From contig CALESY010000025.1 of NCBI GenBank assembly GCA_937919945.1, positions 1-18,044 of the forward strand: DNA of 18,044 nucleotides, in the 5' to 3' direction. Shown here one piece after another: positions 7,035 through 14,870 of this stretch. The position numbers were made by a program, and so were the translations under genes. Below the pieces are notes generated by a model that ran no database searches, was not told the DNA's origin, and saw nothing but the letters and a program-made list of their open reading frames with translations. The stretch's first letter is position 1. Every line of letters begins with the position of its first letter. The stretch is from an uncultured Chitinophagaceae bacterium (GTDB lineage Bacteria; Bacteroidota; Bacteroidia; Chitinophagales; Chitinophagaceae).

Positions 7035-10000
7035 ATGCAGGTAATTTTTGTATCCATATACAGTTTTTTTGAGCGTAACAAAAAACTATACTGGCTGTGT
7101 TTTGTCGTCAGTTTTTTGATGTTGGCCGTGCTTGCATCGCAAATAAAGCTGAAAGATGACATAACCAGCATGTTGCCAGATAGTAAGGCTATCAAGGCAA
7201 TGAATAATGTAGTTAGTAATACACAGGCAGGCGAGCAGGTTATCTTCATGCTCTCTTTTGCAGATAGCAATGTCGCTAATCCAGACAGTTTAATTCATGC
7301 TGCAAATGACTATTTGTCAATCCTGAAAAAAGATTGCTCACCGTGGATTGATACTGTCATCTTACAACCCGGAACCGGATATGAAGAAATTCTTGTAGAT
7401 ATAGTTCAACAGAATCTTCCAATATTCCTGAATGATAACGATTATAACAGGCTCGATACATTATTAGAACCGGAGCGTATTTCCCGAACATTAGAACAGA
7501 ACAAAAAACTGTTGTTATCGCCAGCTGGTACTTTTTACAAAACTATGGTAGCCAAAGACCCTGTTGGCATATCTGGTTTGGTATGGGAAAAACTGAAAAC
7601 ACTGCAAGCAGACCCCGGGTATGAAACATATGAGGGCTATTTGTTCAACAACGCACAACGTAATCTTAGTTTTTTCCTGAAACCAAAATACAAGGCATCA
7701 GAAACAGGAAAGAATACACAATTATTTAAGAAAGTAGATGAAATAACTGATACCTGGCAAGCTCATAATGCAGGTTTACGGGTAATGTATTTCGGCGGGC
7801 CTGCTGTTGCTGCAGGCAATGCCTCGCAACTGCAAACAGACACAATTGTTACACTATCAGTAACAATTGTCTTATTGCTGATTCTTACTTTTTATTTCTT
7901 CCGTAAAAAACGTACTTCACTATTACTCTTAGTACCTGTGCTATATGGTGCAGTCTGTGGCTTGGCAGTCATGTACATTGTGCAGGGTTCTGTTGCCGTC
8001 ATAGCATTGGGTGCTGGTGCGATTATATTAGGTATAGCAATAGATTTCGCTATTCATTTTCTATCACACACAAGGCATGTCAGCAATATCAGGTTGGCAG
8101 TGCAGGAAATGTCCAATCCGTTGACGATAGGCAGCTTTACAACCATTGCCGCTTTTCTCTCATTACGTTTTGTGTCAACACCTATATTACAGGATTTAGG
8201 TCTGTTTGCTGCTGCAAGCCTTGCTGGGGCATCATTATGTACGTTAATTTTTCTGCCTCATTTGCCATTAGGCACAAATATTTCAACTAAACCAACCATT
8301 TTTGACAAAGCAGGTAAATGGAAGCCAGAGAAAAGTAAGTGGCTCGTTATAGGCATTATTTTACTAACACCTATCATGTACAAATGCATTGATGGTGTTT
8401 CTTTTGATAGTGATATGATGCACCTCAATTACCTGTCGCCAAGGCTGGAAAAAGCACAAGAAGAGGTGAGTAAGTACAACGCTGCAGCACTTAGCAGTGT
8501 GTTTGTAATGGCAGGAGATAGCACAGATAACCGCGCTATACAGCAGTTAGAGAAAGCCAATAGCATTATTGACAGTTTGGTAAACAGTGGCATCATTCGC
8601 AATGCCTCTAATCCCACACTACTATTACCCTCTGCAAATGAACAGTTGAAAAGAATAGCGAAATGGAAAACCTACTGGACTGATGCAAGACAAAACAGTG
8701 TAATAGCTGCCGTTAATACTGCAACTGTTACCAATGGCTATAGTGCAAATGCTTTCAGTGATTTTAAGGATGTAATACAAAAAGACTACAGACCTTTTGA
8801 TGCTGCAACACAAAATGTATTGGCTTCGTTATTCCCAGGTGGGTTTTCAAAAGATGGCAATACACATTATGCCATCGCATCGTTAAAAGTAGAGCAGGCT
8901 AACAGGCAAGCAGTGTTTGATAAATTGAAGAATATTGAGGGTGTTACCATTGCTGACAGGCAACAGGGAGCAACACAACTAGTGGAAATACTAAATAAGG
9001 ATTTTACAAGTATTGCTTTATACTCATCTCTTATAGTGTTTTTTGCACTACTTATAGGCTACGGACGAATAGAGCTTGCCATTATTGCATTTTTACCAAT
9101 GGCCATATCATGGATATGGATTTTAGGATTGATGTCGTTATTGGGTTTGCAGTTTAATATTGTTAACATCATCATTTCATCACTAATATTTGGATTGGGA
9201 GATGATTACACCATCTTCACGATGGATGGACTGATAGAAAAATATAGGACCGGTAAACAAAAACTTGAATCAACAAGGGCAGCGGTGTATGTATCGGTCC
9301 TTACTGTGATTATTGGCTTAGGTGTATTATTGTTAGCAAAGCATCCCGCGTTACGTTCTATAGCGTTTATTTCTGTAACTGGTTTAGTTTGTGTTTTATT
9401 TGTTTCTCAAGTACTGCAACCATTTTTGTTTAATTGGTTTATACAAAACAGAGCGGATAAAAAATTCTTGCCATTTACATTACGTAGCTTCTGTATATCT
9501 GTTTTTGCCTTTGCCTATTTCTTTACAGGGTCTATGGTATTGACTATACTGGGTGTAATACTCACTAAGTTATGGCCATTTAACAGAGAGAGAGCAAGGT
9601 ATTGGTTTCATGCATGGGTGAGCAGATATACATGGAGCATGATGTACATTATGGGCAATGTAAAAAAACGAGTGTTTAATATTAATAAAGAAGACTTTCA
9701 AAAGCCTGCTGTATATATTGCCAATCACTCTTCGTTTTTGGACATACTCGTTACCACTATGTTGCATCCTAAGTTGGTACTGATGACTAATAGATGGGTT
9801 TGGCGAAGCCCTGTATTTGGTGCAGTGGTTCGTATGGCAGAATATTATCCTGTAGCAGATGGAGCGGAAGAAAGCCTGGAACCTTTGCGCGATTTAGTAA
9901 ACCGAGGTTACTCAATCGTAGTATTTCCTGAAGGAACACGGTCATACGACGATACTATAAAACGTTTCCATAAAGGTGCATTTTTTATTGCTGAGAAACT

Positions 10001-10865
10001 GAAGCTGGATATTGTACCGGTATTATTGCATGGAGTAGGGTACACGATGCAAAAAGGTGACTGGTTATTGAAAGACGGGACTTGTTCTGTATATATCCAC
10101 AATAGAATAACACCTGAAGATAACAGCCTTGGGTCTACTTACACAGAACGTGCTAAAATGATAGGTAAGTGGATGAGAACTGCGTTGGCTAACACAAAAC
10201 TGAAAGATGAAACACCAAAATATTTTAAAGAGAAACTGATACGTAGCTATACTTACAAGGGGCCTGTTACAGAATGGTATTGTCGTATTAAAACAAAGCT
10301 TGAAGATTACTATGAGCCATTTCATGAACTTCTACCACGAGCAGGTAAATTTTATGATTTGGGGTGTGGTTATGGTTTTATGACTTATATGCTTCACTGG
10401 GCAGCACCTGAGAGAGTATTTACAGGAGTGGATTATGATGCAGATAAAGTTGAAACTGCGCAAGGAAATTTCCTGAGAAATGAGACCGTTAACTTCATGC
10501 AAGGTGATGTTACAAATATAATTCTACAAGCATGCGATGGTATTATCATAAGCGATGTATTGCATTATTTATTACCAGATCAACAAGACGCATTGCTTGA
10601 GAAATGTTACAATAGCCTGAATGTAAATGGAACACTAATAATAAGAGATGGTGTAGCAGAGTTGCAAGATCGCATAAAGGGCACAAAGCTTACGGAATTA
10701 TTCAGCACTAAGCTCTTCAAGTTCAACAAGACACAAAATGAATTGCATTATATAAGTAAGGTGTTTATTGAGTCATTCGCAGCAAGACATAATATGAGCA
10801 TCAAAATACTTGATAATTCAAAGTATACTGCCAACCTGATTTTTGTATTGAAGAAGTTGGATTAG
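7035..10865 (+). CDS. Trifunctional MMPL transporter / lysophospholipid acyltransferase / SAM methyltransferase
   Basis: This 1276-residue inner-membrane protein has three parts. Residues 1-845 are an RND/MMPL-type exporter in two repeats. Helix 1 (about 18-37) precedes a periplasmic domain (38-265) and helices from 268 to 410 with GIAIDFAIHF (D337). A second periplasmic domain (453-655) follows, then helices 659-845 with GLGDDYTIF (D723, D724). Residues about 870-1060 are a PlsC-type acyltransferase with NHSSFLD (H898 and D903, the catalytic HX4D box) and FPEGTRS (964-970). Residues about 1085-1270 are a class I SAM-dependent methyltransferase with DLGCGYG (1108-1114) and an acidic residue in GVDYD. 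The frame is unbroken and all three active sites look intact. I recall this architecture as a named Bacteroidota protein type; substrates are unknown, but lipids or lipid-linked molecules are the natural guess. Related MMPL and acyltransferase genes occur in aryl-polyene/flexirubin pigment clusters, but no other pigment gene is seen here. Its stop is 1 base from the stop of the convergent ABC gene. Confidence 0.92.
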   Translation: MQVIFVSIYSFFERNKKLYWLCFVVSFLMLAVLASQIKLKDDITSMLPDSKAIKAMNNVVSNTQAGEQVIFMLSFADSNVANPDSLIHAANDYLSILKKDCSPWIDTVILQPGTGYEEILVDIVQQNLPIFLNDNDYNRLDTLLEPERISRTLEQNKKLLLSPAGTFYKTMVAKDPVGISGLVWEKLKTLQADPGYETYEGYLFNNAQRNLSFFLKPKYKASETGKNTQLFKKVDEITDTWQAHNAGLRVMYFGGPAVAAGNASQLQTDTIVTLSVTIVLLLILTFYFFRKKRTSLLLLVPVLYGAVCGLAVMYIVQGSVAVIALGAGAIILGIAIDFAIHFLSHTRHVSNIRLAVQEMSNPLTIGSFTTIAAFLSLRFVSTPILQDLGLFAAASLAGASLCTLIFLPHLPLGTNISTKPTIFDKAGKWKPEKSKWLVIGIILLTPIMYKCIDGVSFDSDMMHLNYLSPRLEKAQEEVSKYNAAALSSVFVMAGDSTDNRAIQQLEKANSIIDSLVNSGIIRNASNPTLLLPSANEQLKRIAKWKTYWTDARQNSVIAAVNTATVTNGYSANAFSDFKDVIQKDYRPFDAATQNVLASLFPGGFSKDGNTHYAIASLKVEQANRQAVFDKLKNIEGVTIADRQQGATQLVEILNKDFTSIALYSSLIVFFALLIGYGRIELAIIAFLPMAISWIWILGLMSLLGLQFNIVNIIISSLIFGLGDDYTIFTMDGLIEKYRTGKQKLESTRAAVYVSVLTVIIGLGVLLLAKHPALRSIAFISVTGLVCVLFVSQVLQPFLFNWFIQNRADKKFLPFTLRSFCISVFAFAYFFTGSMVLTILGVILTKLWPFNRERARYWFHAWVSRYTWSMMYIMGNVKKRVFNINKEDFQKPAVYIANHSSFLDILVTTMLHPKLVLMTNRWVWRSPVFGAVVRMAEYYPVADGAEESLEPLRDLVNRGYSIVVFPEGTRSYDDTIKRFHKGAFFIAEKLKLDIVPVLLHGVGYTMQKGDWLLKDGTCSVYIHNRITPEDNSLGSTYTERAKMIGKWMRTALANTKLKDETPKYFKEKLIRSYTYKGPVTEWYCRIKTKLEDYYEPFHELLPRAGKFYDLGCGYGFMTYMLHWAAPERVFTGVDYDADKVETAQGNFLRNETVNFMQGDVTNIILQACDGIIISDVLHYLLPDQQDALLEKCYNSLNVNGTLIIRDGVAELQDRIKGTKLTELFSTKLFKFNKTQNELHYISKVFIESFAARHNMSIKILDNSKYTANLIFVLKKLD

Positions 10866-10866
10866 T

Positions 10867-11484
10867 CTATTTGTAATTTTCAATGGCTATAGTTTCCCGG
10901 CAAAAGAAATATTCACGTACATCATTGGAAGCGACGATAACTAAACGGTCTTTTGTATATTTTTCTATCCAGCTAGTGTATTGTTCTATACCTTGCTGGT
11001 CAAGGTTGGTGCAAGGTTCATCTAATAGTAGTATAGGTGTATCAGCAAATATGGCTTGTGCAAGTTTTACTCGTTGCTTCATCCCCGATGAGTAATCGCC
11101 TATGGGTTTATTGGTAAATGCTTCAAGTCCGATAATTTTAATTATTTCAACAACACTCAATCCTTTTAGTGTTTTTTTAAAACTGAAGTGAAACGTCAGA
11201 AATTCATGCAGTGTCAGTTCTTCTACTATATCCTGCCCTGGCGCTGTAAAGCTGATGTGTGAAAATATCTTGTCTATCTCTATAGTTCCATTATCATTGC
11301 CATACAACACCTTGCCTGCACTAGGGTTTTGCATACCTGCTATAATGCGCAATAAAGTTGATTTGCCGCTACCATTGGCTCCTAATATAGCATAACTGCC
11401 GGGTGTAGTAAAGGAATAAGATATATCCTTAAAAATCCGGTGTTTCTGAAAACGTTTGCTTATGTTCTCAAGAGATATCTTCAT
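10867..11484 (-). CDS. ABC transporter ATP-binding protein, orphan subunit
   Basis: This 205-residue cytoplasmic ATPase (from ATG 11484) has Walker A GANGSGKS (35-42), signature YSSGMKQR (131-138) and Walker B ILLLDEP with the catalytic Glu156. Two conserved positions differ from the norm: the Q-loop region reads ISFTAPGQDIVEELT, with no glutamine at the usual spot, and the H-loop reads VIVASND, with Asn187 where the switch histidine normally sits. No membrane partner gene lies beside it in the window, so the transported substrate is unknown; the place at the end of an lpx run suggests an envelope role, which is inference only. I chose ATG 11484 because MKISLENISKRF is the usual family start. 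ATG 11499 is in frame and adds five residues. The gene overlaps the end of lpxA by 17 bases (32 with the longer start), so it is probably translated by coupling. Confidence 0.85.
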   Translation of the reverse strand: MKISLENISKRFQKHRIFKDISYSFTTPGSYAILGANGSGKSTLLRIIAGMQNPSAGKVLYGNDNGTIEIDKIFSHISFTAPGQDIVEELTLHEFLTFHFSFKKTLKGLSVVEIIKIIGLEAFTNKPIGDYSSGMKQRVKLAQAIFADTPILLLDEPCTNLDQQGIEQYTSWIEKYTKDRLVIVASNDVREYFFCRETIAIENYK

Positions 11485-12268
11485 TGAATCTGCGGGCATA
11501 ACCCTTCATGATACCACGTCCGGTATCGCGTACAAATGAAATGATTTCATCGCGCTCGTCAGACACAGGTATTTCTGCTTCAATAATGCTCAACGCTTTT
11601 GATACATTATATCCTCTTACAAACAAGATGCGGTATATATCAAGTATGTGGTTGATTTTTTCAATATCATACCCCCGGCGTTTCAACCCTACCGAATTAA
11701 CGCCAACGTAAGAAAGTGGCTCGCGTGCTGCCTTTACATACGGTGGTACATCTTTACGTACTAAAGAACCGCCGGTAATGAAAGCATGAGAGCCAATACG
11801 TACAAATTGCTGAACGGCTGTAAGGCCAGCCAATACTACATTGTCACCAACAGTTATGTGTCCTGCCAGAGTAGTATTGTTAGAGAATATGCAGTAATTA
11901 CCCACTTCACAATCGTGTGCAATATGTGAATAGGCCATTATCAAGCAGTTATTGCCGATTTTGGTTTTACTTCTGTCAGTAGTACCTCTGTTAATGGTAA
12001 CACACTCACGTATAGTAGTATTATCTCCAATTATGGTAAGGGTTTCTTCTCCTTTGTATTTGAGGTCTTGTGGTATGGCAGATACTACTGAACTGGGAAA
12101 TATCCGACAGTTTTTGCCGATTCTGGCACCTTCCATAATGGTGACATTCGAGCCAATCCATGTACCCTCTCCTATTTCTACATTCTTATGAATGGTAGTA
12201 AATGGGTCAATCTTTACATTCGGACCTATTTTTGCATCCGGGTGGATGTACGTTAACGGGTGGATCAT
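11468..12268 (-). CDS. lpxA: Acyl-ACP--UDP-N-acetylglucosamine O-acyltransferase
   Basis: LpxA catalyses the first step of lipid A synthesis, moving a 3-hydroxyacyl chain from ACP to the 3-OH of UDP-GlcNAc in the cytoplasm. The 266 residues begin MIHPLTYIHPDAKIG and continue as left-handed beta-helix hexapeptide repeats (IGPNVKI, IGEGTWIGSNV, IGKNCRI and so on). The catalytic histidine is in AHIAHDC-type sequence (SHIAHDC, H118, equivalent to E. coli H125). The tail GVNSVGLKRRGYD is the typical LpxA C-terminal helical region. The frame is open further upstream to 12355, but that extension lies inside lpxC-fabZ and lacks family similarity, so I use ATG 12268. That ATG overlaps the lpxC-fabZ stop as ATGA (12268-12265), indicating translational coupling. 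The 3' end overlaps the ABC gene. Confidence 0.97.
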   Translation of the reverse strand: MIHPLTYIHPDAKIGPNVKIDPFTTIHKNVEIGEGTWIGSNVTIMEGARIGKNCRIFPSSVVSAIPQDLKYKGEETLTIIGDNTTIRECVTINRGTTDRSKTKIGNNCLIMAYSHIAHDCEVGNYCIFSNNTTLAGHITVGDNVVLAGLTAVQQFVRIGSHAFITGGSLVRKDVPPYVKAAREPLSYVGVNSVGLKRRGYDIEKINHILDIYRILFVRGYNVSKALSIIEAEIPVSDERDEIISFVRDTGRGIMKGYARRFNEDIS

Positions 12269-13731
12269 CGTTTGTCTTTTCTTACAATTTGTGCTACTAA
12301 TTCGGCTTCCGTTACCAGTTTGTTGCCCACATATACAGTACCCCTCATTTCGCATATACCACGGCGTATGGGGTTCATCAAATCCAATTTCAGAATTAGT
12401 GTATCGCCTGGTAATACTTTGTGTTTAAATTTTACTTTATCTATTTTCAGAAAATAGGTATCATAGTTTTCCGGGTCGCTATAGTTGTTTAAGGCGAGTA
12501 TGCCGCCTGTTTGCGCCAATGCTTCAATCTGCAAAACACCAGGCATTACAGGATTGCCTGGAAAATGGCCCTGAAAGAAATGTTCGTTATAAGTAGCATT
12601 TTTTATACCCACCACATGGTTGTCACTCAACTCTATTATTTTATCAACTAACAGAAACGGGAATTTATGCGGTAGTGCTTTTTCTATTTGTGTAATGTCA
12701 TAGATGGCGGGCTGATTAGGGTCGTAATGTGGTACATCCGACAGGTGCTTGTTCTTTTTAATATACTGTTTTATTTTTTTTGCGAATTCAACGTTTGAAG
12801 CATGGCCTGGTCTGCTGGCAATAACGTGTGCTTTGATGTTGAAACCAACCAATGCTAAATCGCCTACAACATCCAATAATTTATGCCTTGCAGGTTCGTT
12901 GGTGAAATGGAGTTGAACATTATTCAATATGCCTTCCTGCTTTACCTCAATATTTTGTTTGTTAAATACTTTGGCAAGCCTGTCTAATTCTCCTTGGCTT
13001 ACAGGCTTATCTACCACAACAATAGCATTGCTCAAATCGCCCCCTTTTATCAGGTTGTTATCAAGCAGGTATTCTAACTCATGCAAAAAACAAAAAGTAC
13101 GGCAAGGTGCTATTTCCCCTTTAAATTCAGCAATATGCTTCAGGGTAGCATGTTGTGTGCCCAACACAGGCGAATTAAAATCAATCATTGTAGTTATCTG
13201 GTATTCGTTTGACGGAACAGCCAACATATCTACGTTCTTTACAGGGTCGTAATAATGAATATTAGAATCTATAGTATAAACTATGCGTTTAGCATCCTGT
13301 GCTTGTACACCGACGCTTTCTATTGCTTCTATGAATACTTTAGAACTACCATCCATAATAGGTACTTCAGGACCATCCAGTTCTATCAACACATTGTCAA
13401 TACCTAAACCTACCAATGCAGCCAGTGTGTGTTCTACAGTGCTCACTTTTGCGCCGTTATGCTCCAACGTCGTACCACGAGATGTATCTACTACATAGTC
13501 GCAATCTGCTTTTACAATTGGTTTTTCCGGCAGATCAATACGCTGGAACCTGATGCCGTAGCCTGGATTAGCGGGTTTCAATGTCATGGTAACAGGTTCG
13601 CCTGTATGTAAACCAACACCAGGGAGCGATACAGCATTTTTCACTGTGTGCTGATATTCTGATGCAAAGGCCGCGCTGCCTGCATCCGCTTTTTTCTTCG
13701 TTTCAGTATGCATTATCGTATCCAAACTCAC
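12265..13731 (-). CDS. lpxC-fabZ: Bifunctional UDP-3-O-acyl-GlcNAc deacetylase / 3-hydroxyacyl-ACP dehydratase (LpxC-FabZ fusion)
   Basis: This 488-residue protein joins two enzymes. Residues about 25-325 are LpxC, the zinc deacetylase of the committed lipid A step: VEHTLAAL has Glu100 and zinc ligand His101, RHKLLDVVGD has zinc ligands His283 and Asp287, and RPGHASN has His310. Residues about 340-488 are FabZ, the fatty-acid dehydratase: FFQGHFPG holds catalytic His389 and QIEALAQ holds Glu403. This fusion is characteristic of Bacteroidota and joins the two enzymes that use related hydroxyacyl pools, so one chain links lipid A and phospholipid synthesis. I choose GTG 13731 because it forms GTGA with the lpxD stop (13731-13728) and has AAGGA six bases upstream; ATG 13713 is the alternative and would drop six residues. 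It is coupled to lpxA at its other end by ATGA. Confidence 0.97.
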   Translation of the reverse strand: MSLDTIMHTETKKKADAGSAAFASEYQHTVKNAVSLPGVGLHTGEPVTMTLKPANPGYGIRFQRIDLPEKPIVKADCDYVVDTSRGTTLEHNGAKVSTVEHTLAALVGLGIDNVLIELDGPEVPIMDGSSKVFIEAIESVGVQAQDAKRIVYTIDSNIHYYDPVKNVDMLAVPSNEYQITTMIDFNSPVLGTQHATLKHIAEFKGEIAPCRTFCFLHELEYLLDNNLIKGGDLSNAIVVVDKPVSQGELDRLAKVFNKQNIEVKQEGILNNVQLHFTNEPARHKLLDVVGDLALVGFNIKAHVIASRPGHASNVEFAKKIKQYIKKNKHLSDVPHYDPNQPAIYDITQIEKALPHKFPFLLVDKIIELSDNHVVGIKNATYNEHFFQGHFPGNPVMPGVLQIEALAQTGGILALNNYSDPENYDTYFLKIDKVKFKHKVLPGDTLILKLDLMNPIRRGICEMRGTVYVGNKLVTEAELVAQIVRKDKR

Positions 13732-14801
13732 TGGTTTTCCTTTACTTGTTGTTTATTTAACAGAGATGATAATTCAGCAACCATTTCTTCGAGCTTCAAT
13801 ATGCGTTGCTGCAATTCAGGCAAATTTCTAAAAATTGCCTGACTTTTTAATGAACTTTTATAATCATATGCAGGCGAACCTGTTAAAGCTGTGTTAGGTT
13901 CGCTCACAGTTTTTGACACCCCGCTTTGTGCATTTATGCGCGTACCATCTGCAATTTGTATATGCCCTACAATACCAACCTGCCCGCCCACTATAACGTT
14001 TTTGCCGACTTTTGTACTCCCCGATATGCCAGTTTGTGCGGCAATCACTGTGTTTTCTCCTATCTCTACATTATGAGCTATCTGTATCAGGTTATCGAGC
14101 TTCACGCCTTTTTTTATGACAGTAGAGCCCATTGTTGCTCTGTCCAATGTTGTATTGGCACCTATTTCAACATCATCTTCAATGATTACATTGCCAATCT
14201 GTGGTACTTTGCGGTAGGTGCCATCGTTTTGTGGAGCAAACCCAAAGCCATCACCACCAATTACACTACCCGAATGTATGATAACACGGCTGCCTAGTGA
14301 GCAACCATCATATATCTTAACACCTGCAAACAGTCTTGAGTCTTCATTAATTACTACATTATCGCCAATATAGCAGCCGGGGTATATTTTTACATTATCG
14401 CCAATTAAAACATTATCTCCTATGTAGGTGAAGGCACCGATATACACATCTTTGCCGATAGAAGCCGTTTTCGATACAAAAGAGGGCTGCTCTATTCCGT
14501 TTTTACCCGATTTGGATATGATCTCATTGTATTTCTCCAACAAGTAAGCGAAGCCACTATATGCATCTTTAACACGTATCAGTGTTGGTTTTACTTTTTG
14601 GGTAACTTCTAATGAGTCGTTGATAATCAATATGCTGGCGTTGGTTGAATATAGGTATTCCTCATATTTAGGATTTGCTATGAAACTTAAAGCTCCATCG
14701 CCAGCTTCTTCTATTTTAGCAACCTTGCTTACTTTGGCATCTGGGTTTCCCTCTATGCTGCCTTTTATCAAAGTTGCTATCTGTAAAGCGGTAAACTGCA
14801 T
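13728..14801 (-). CDS. lpxD: UDP-3-O-(3-hydroxyacyl)glucosamine N-acyltransferase
   Basis: LpxD adds the second hydroxyacyl chain, to the 2-amino group of the glucosamine product of LpxC, in the cytoplasm. The 357 residues show the N-terminal uridine-binding domain (MQFTALQIATLIKGSIEGNP, then GALSFIANPKYEEYL) and a left-handed beta-helix from about 110 to 300. The helix has many hexapeptide repeats (IGDNVLIGDNVKIYPGCYIG). IAHNVEIG carries the catalytic His243, equivalent to E. coli H239, and IGGDGFGFAP (181-190) is the conserved pantetheine/acyl-groove loop. The C-terminal helix (LQQRILKLEEMVAELSSLL) is a short coiled coil typical of the trimer. It is first in an lpxD / lpxC-fabZ / lpxA cluster and ends in a GTGA overlap with the next gene. 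A 13-base palindrome lies 20 bases upstream of the start. Confidence 0.97.
   Translation of the reverse strand: MQFTALQIATLIKGSIEGNPDAKVSKVAKIEEAGDGALSFIANPKYEEYLYSTNASILIINDSLEVTQKVKPTLIRVKDAYSGFAYLLEKYNEIISKSGKNGIEQPSFVSKTASIGKDVYIGAFTYIGDNVLIGDNVKIYPGCYIGDNVVINEDSRLFAGVKIYDGCSLGSRVIIHSGSVIGGDGFGFAPQNDGTYRKVPQIGNVIIEDDVEIGANTTLDRATMGSTVIKKGVKLDNLIQIAHNVEIGENTVIAAQTGISGSTKVGKNVIVGGQVGIVGHIQIADGTRINAQSGVSKTVSEPNTALTGSPAYDYKSSLKSQAIFRNLPELQQRILKLEEMVAELSSLLNKQQVKENQ
13738..13742 (-). promoter_or_regulatory. Ribosome binding site supporting the GTG start of lpxC-fabZ
   Basis: AAGGA on the minus strand, six bases before the GTG at 13731. Strong Shine-Dalgarno sites are uncommon in Bacteroidota, so it favours the GTG over the ATG at 13713. 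It lies inside the last codons of lpxD, which may also explain the sequence by chance. Confidence 0.4.
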
Positions 14802-14820
14802 TCCGACCGTTTAAAATTCC

Positions 14821-14833
14821 ATGTAATTTACAT
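14821..14833. repeat. 13-base palindrome upstream of lpxD
   Basis: ATGTAA, one base, TTACAT: a perfect inverted repeat with 6-base arms in the 69-base gap between the HD-domain gene and lpxD, 20 bases before the lpxD ATG. It could be an operator, but AT-rich DNA makes such sites by chance and no second copy was noticed. Confidence 0.3.
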
Positions 14834-14870
14834 TATCCTTTCTAAATGGCTAATGTATTTGTATTAGTTT

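Noticed and set aside
12269..12355. Longer lpxA frame starting at ATG 12355
   Set aside because: The extra 29 residues come from the out-of-frame end of lpxC-fabZ and are unlike LpxA, whose normal start MIHPLTYIHP is at 12268 in an ATGA overlap.
11952..12457. Open frames on the plus strand inside lpxA and lpxC-fabZ
   Set aside because: They are antisense shadows of well-identified enzymes, with no protein-like composition or recognisable domain.
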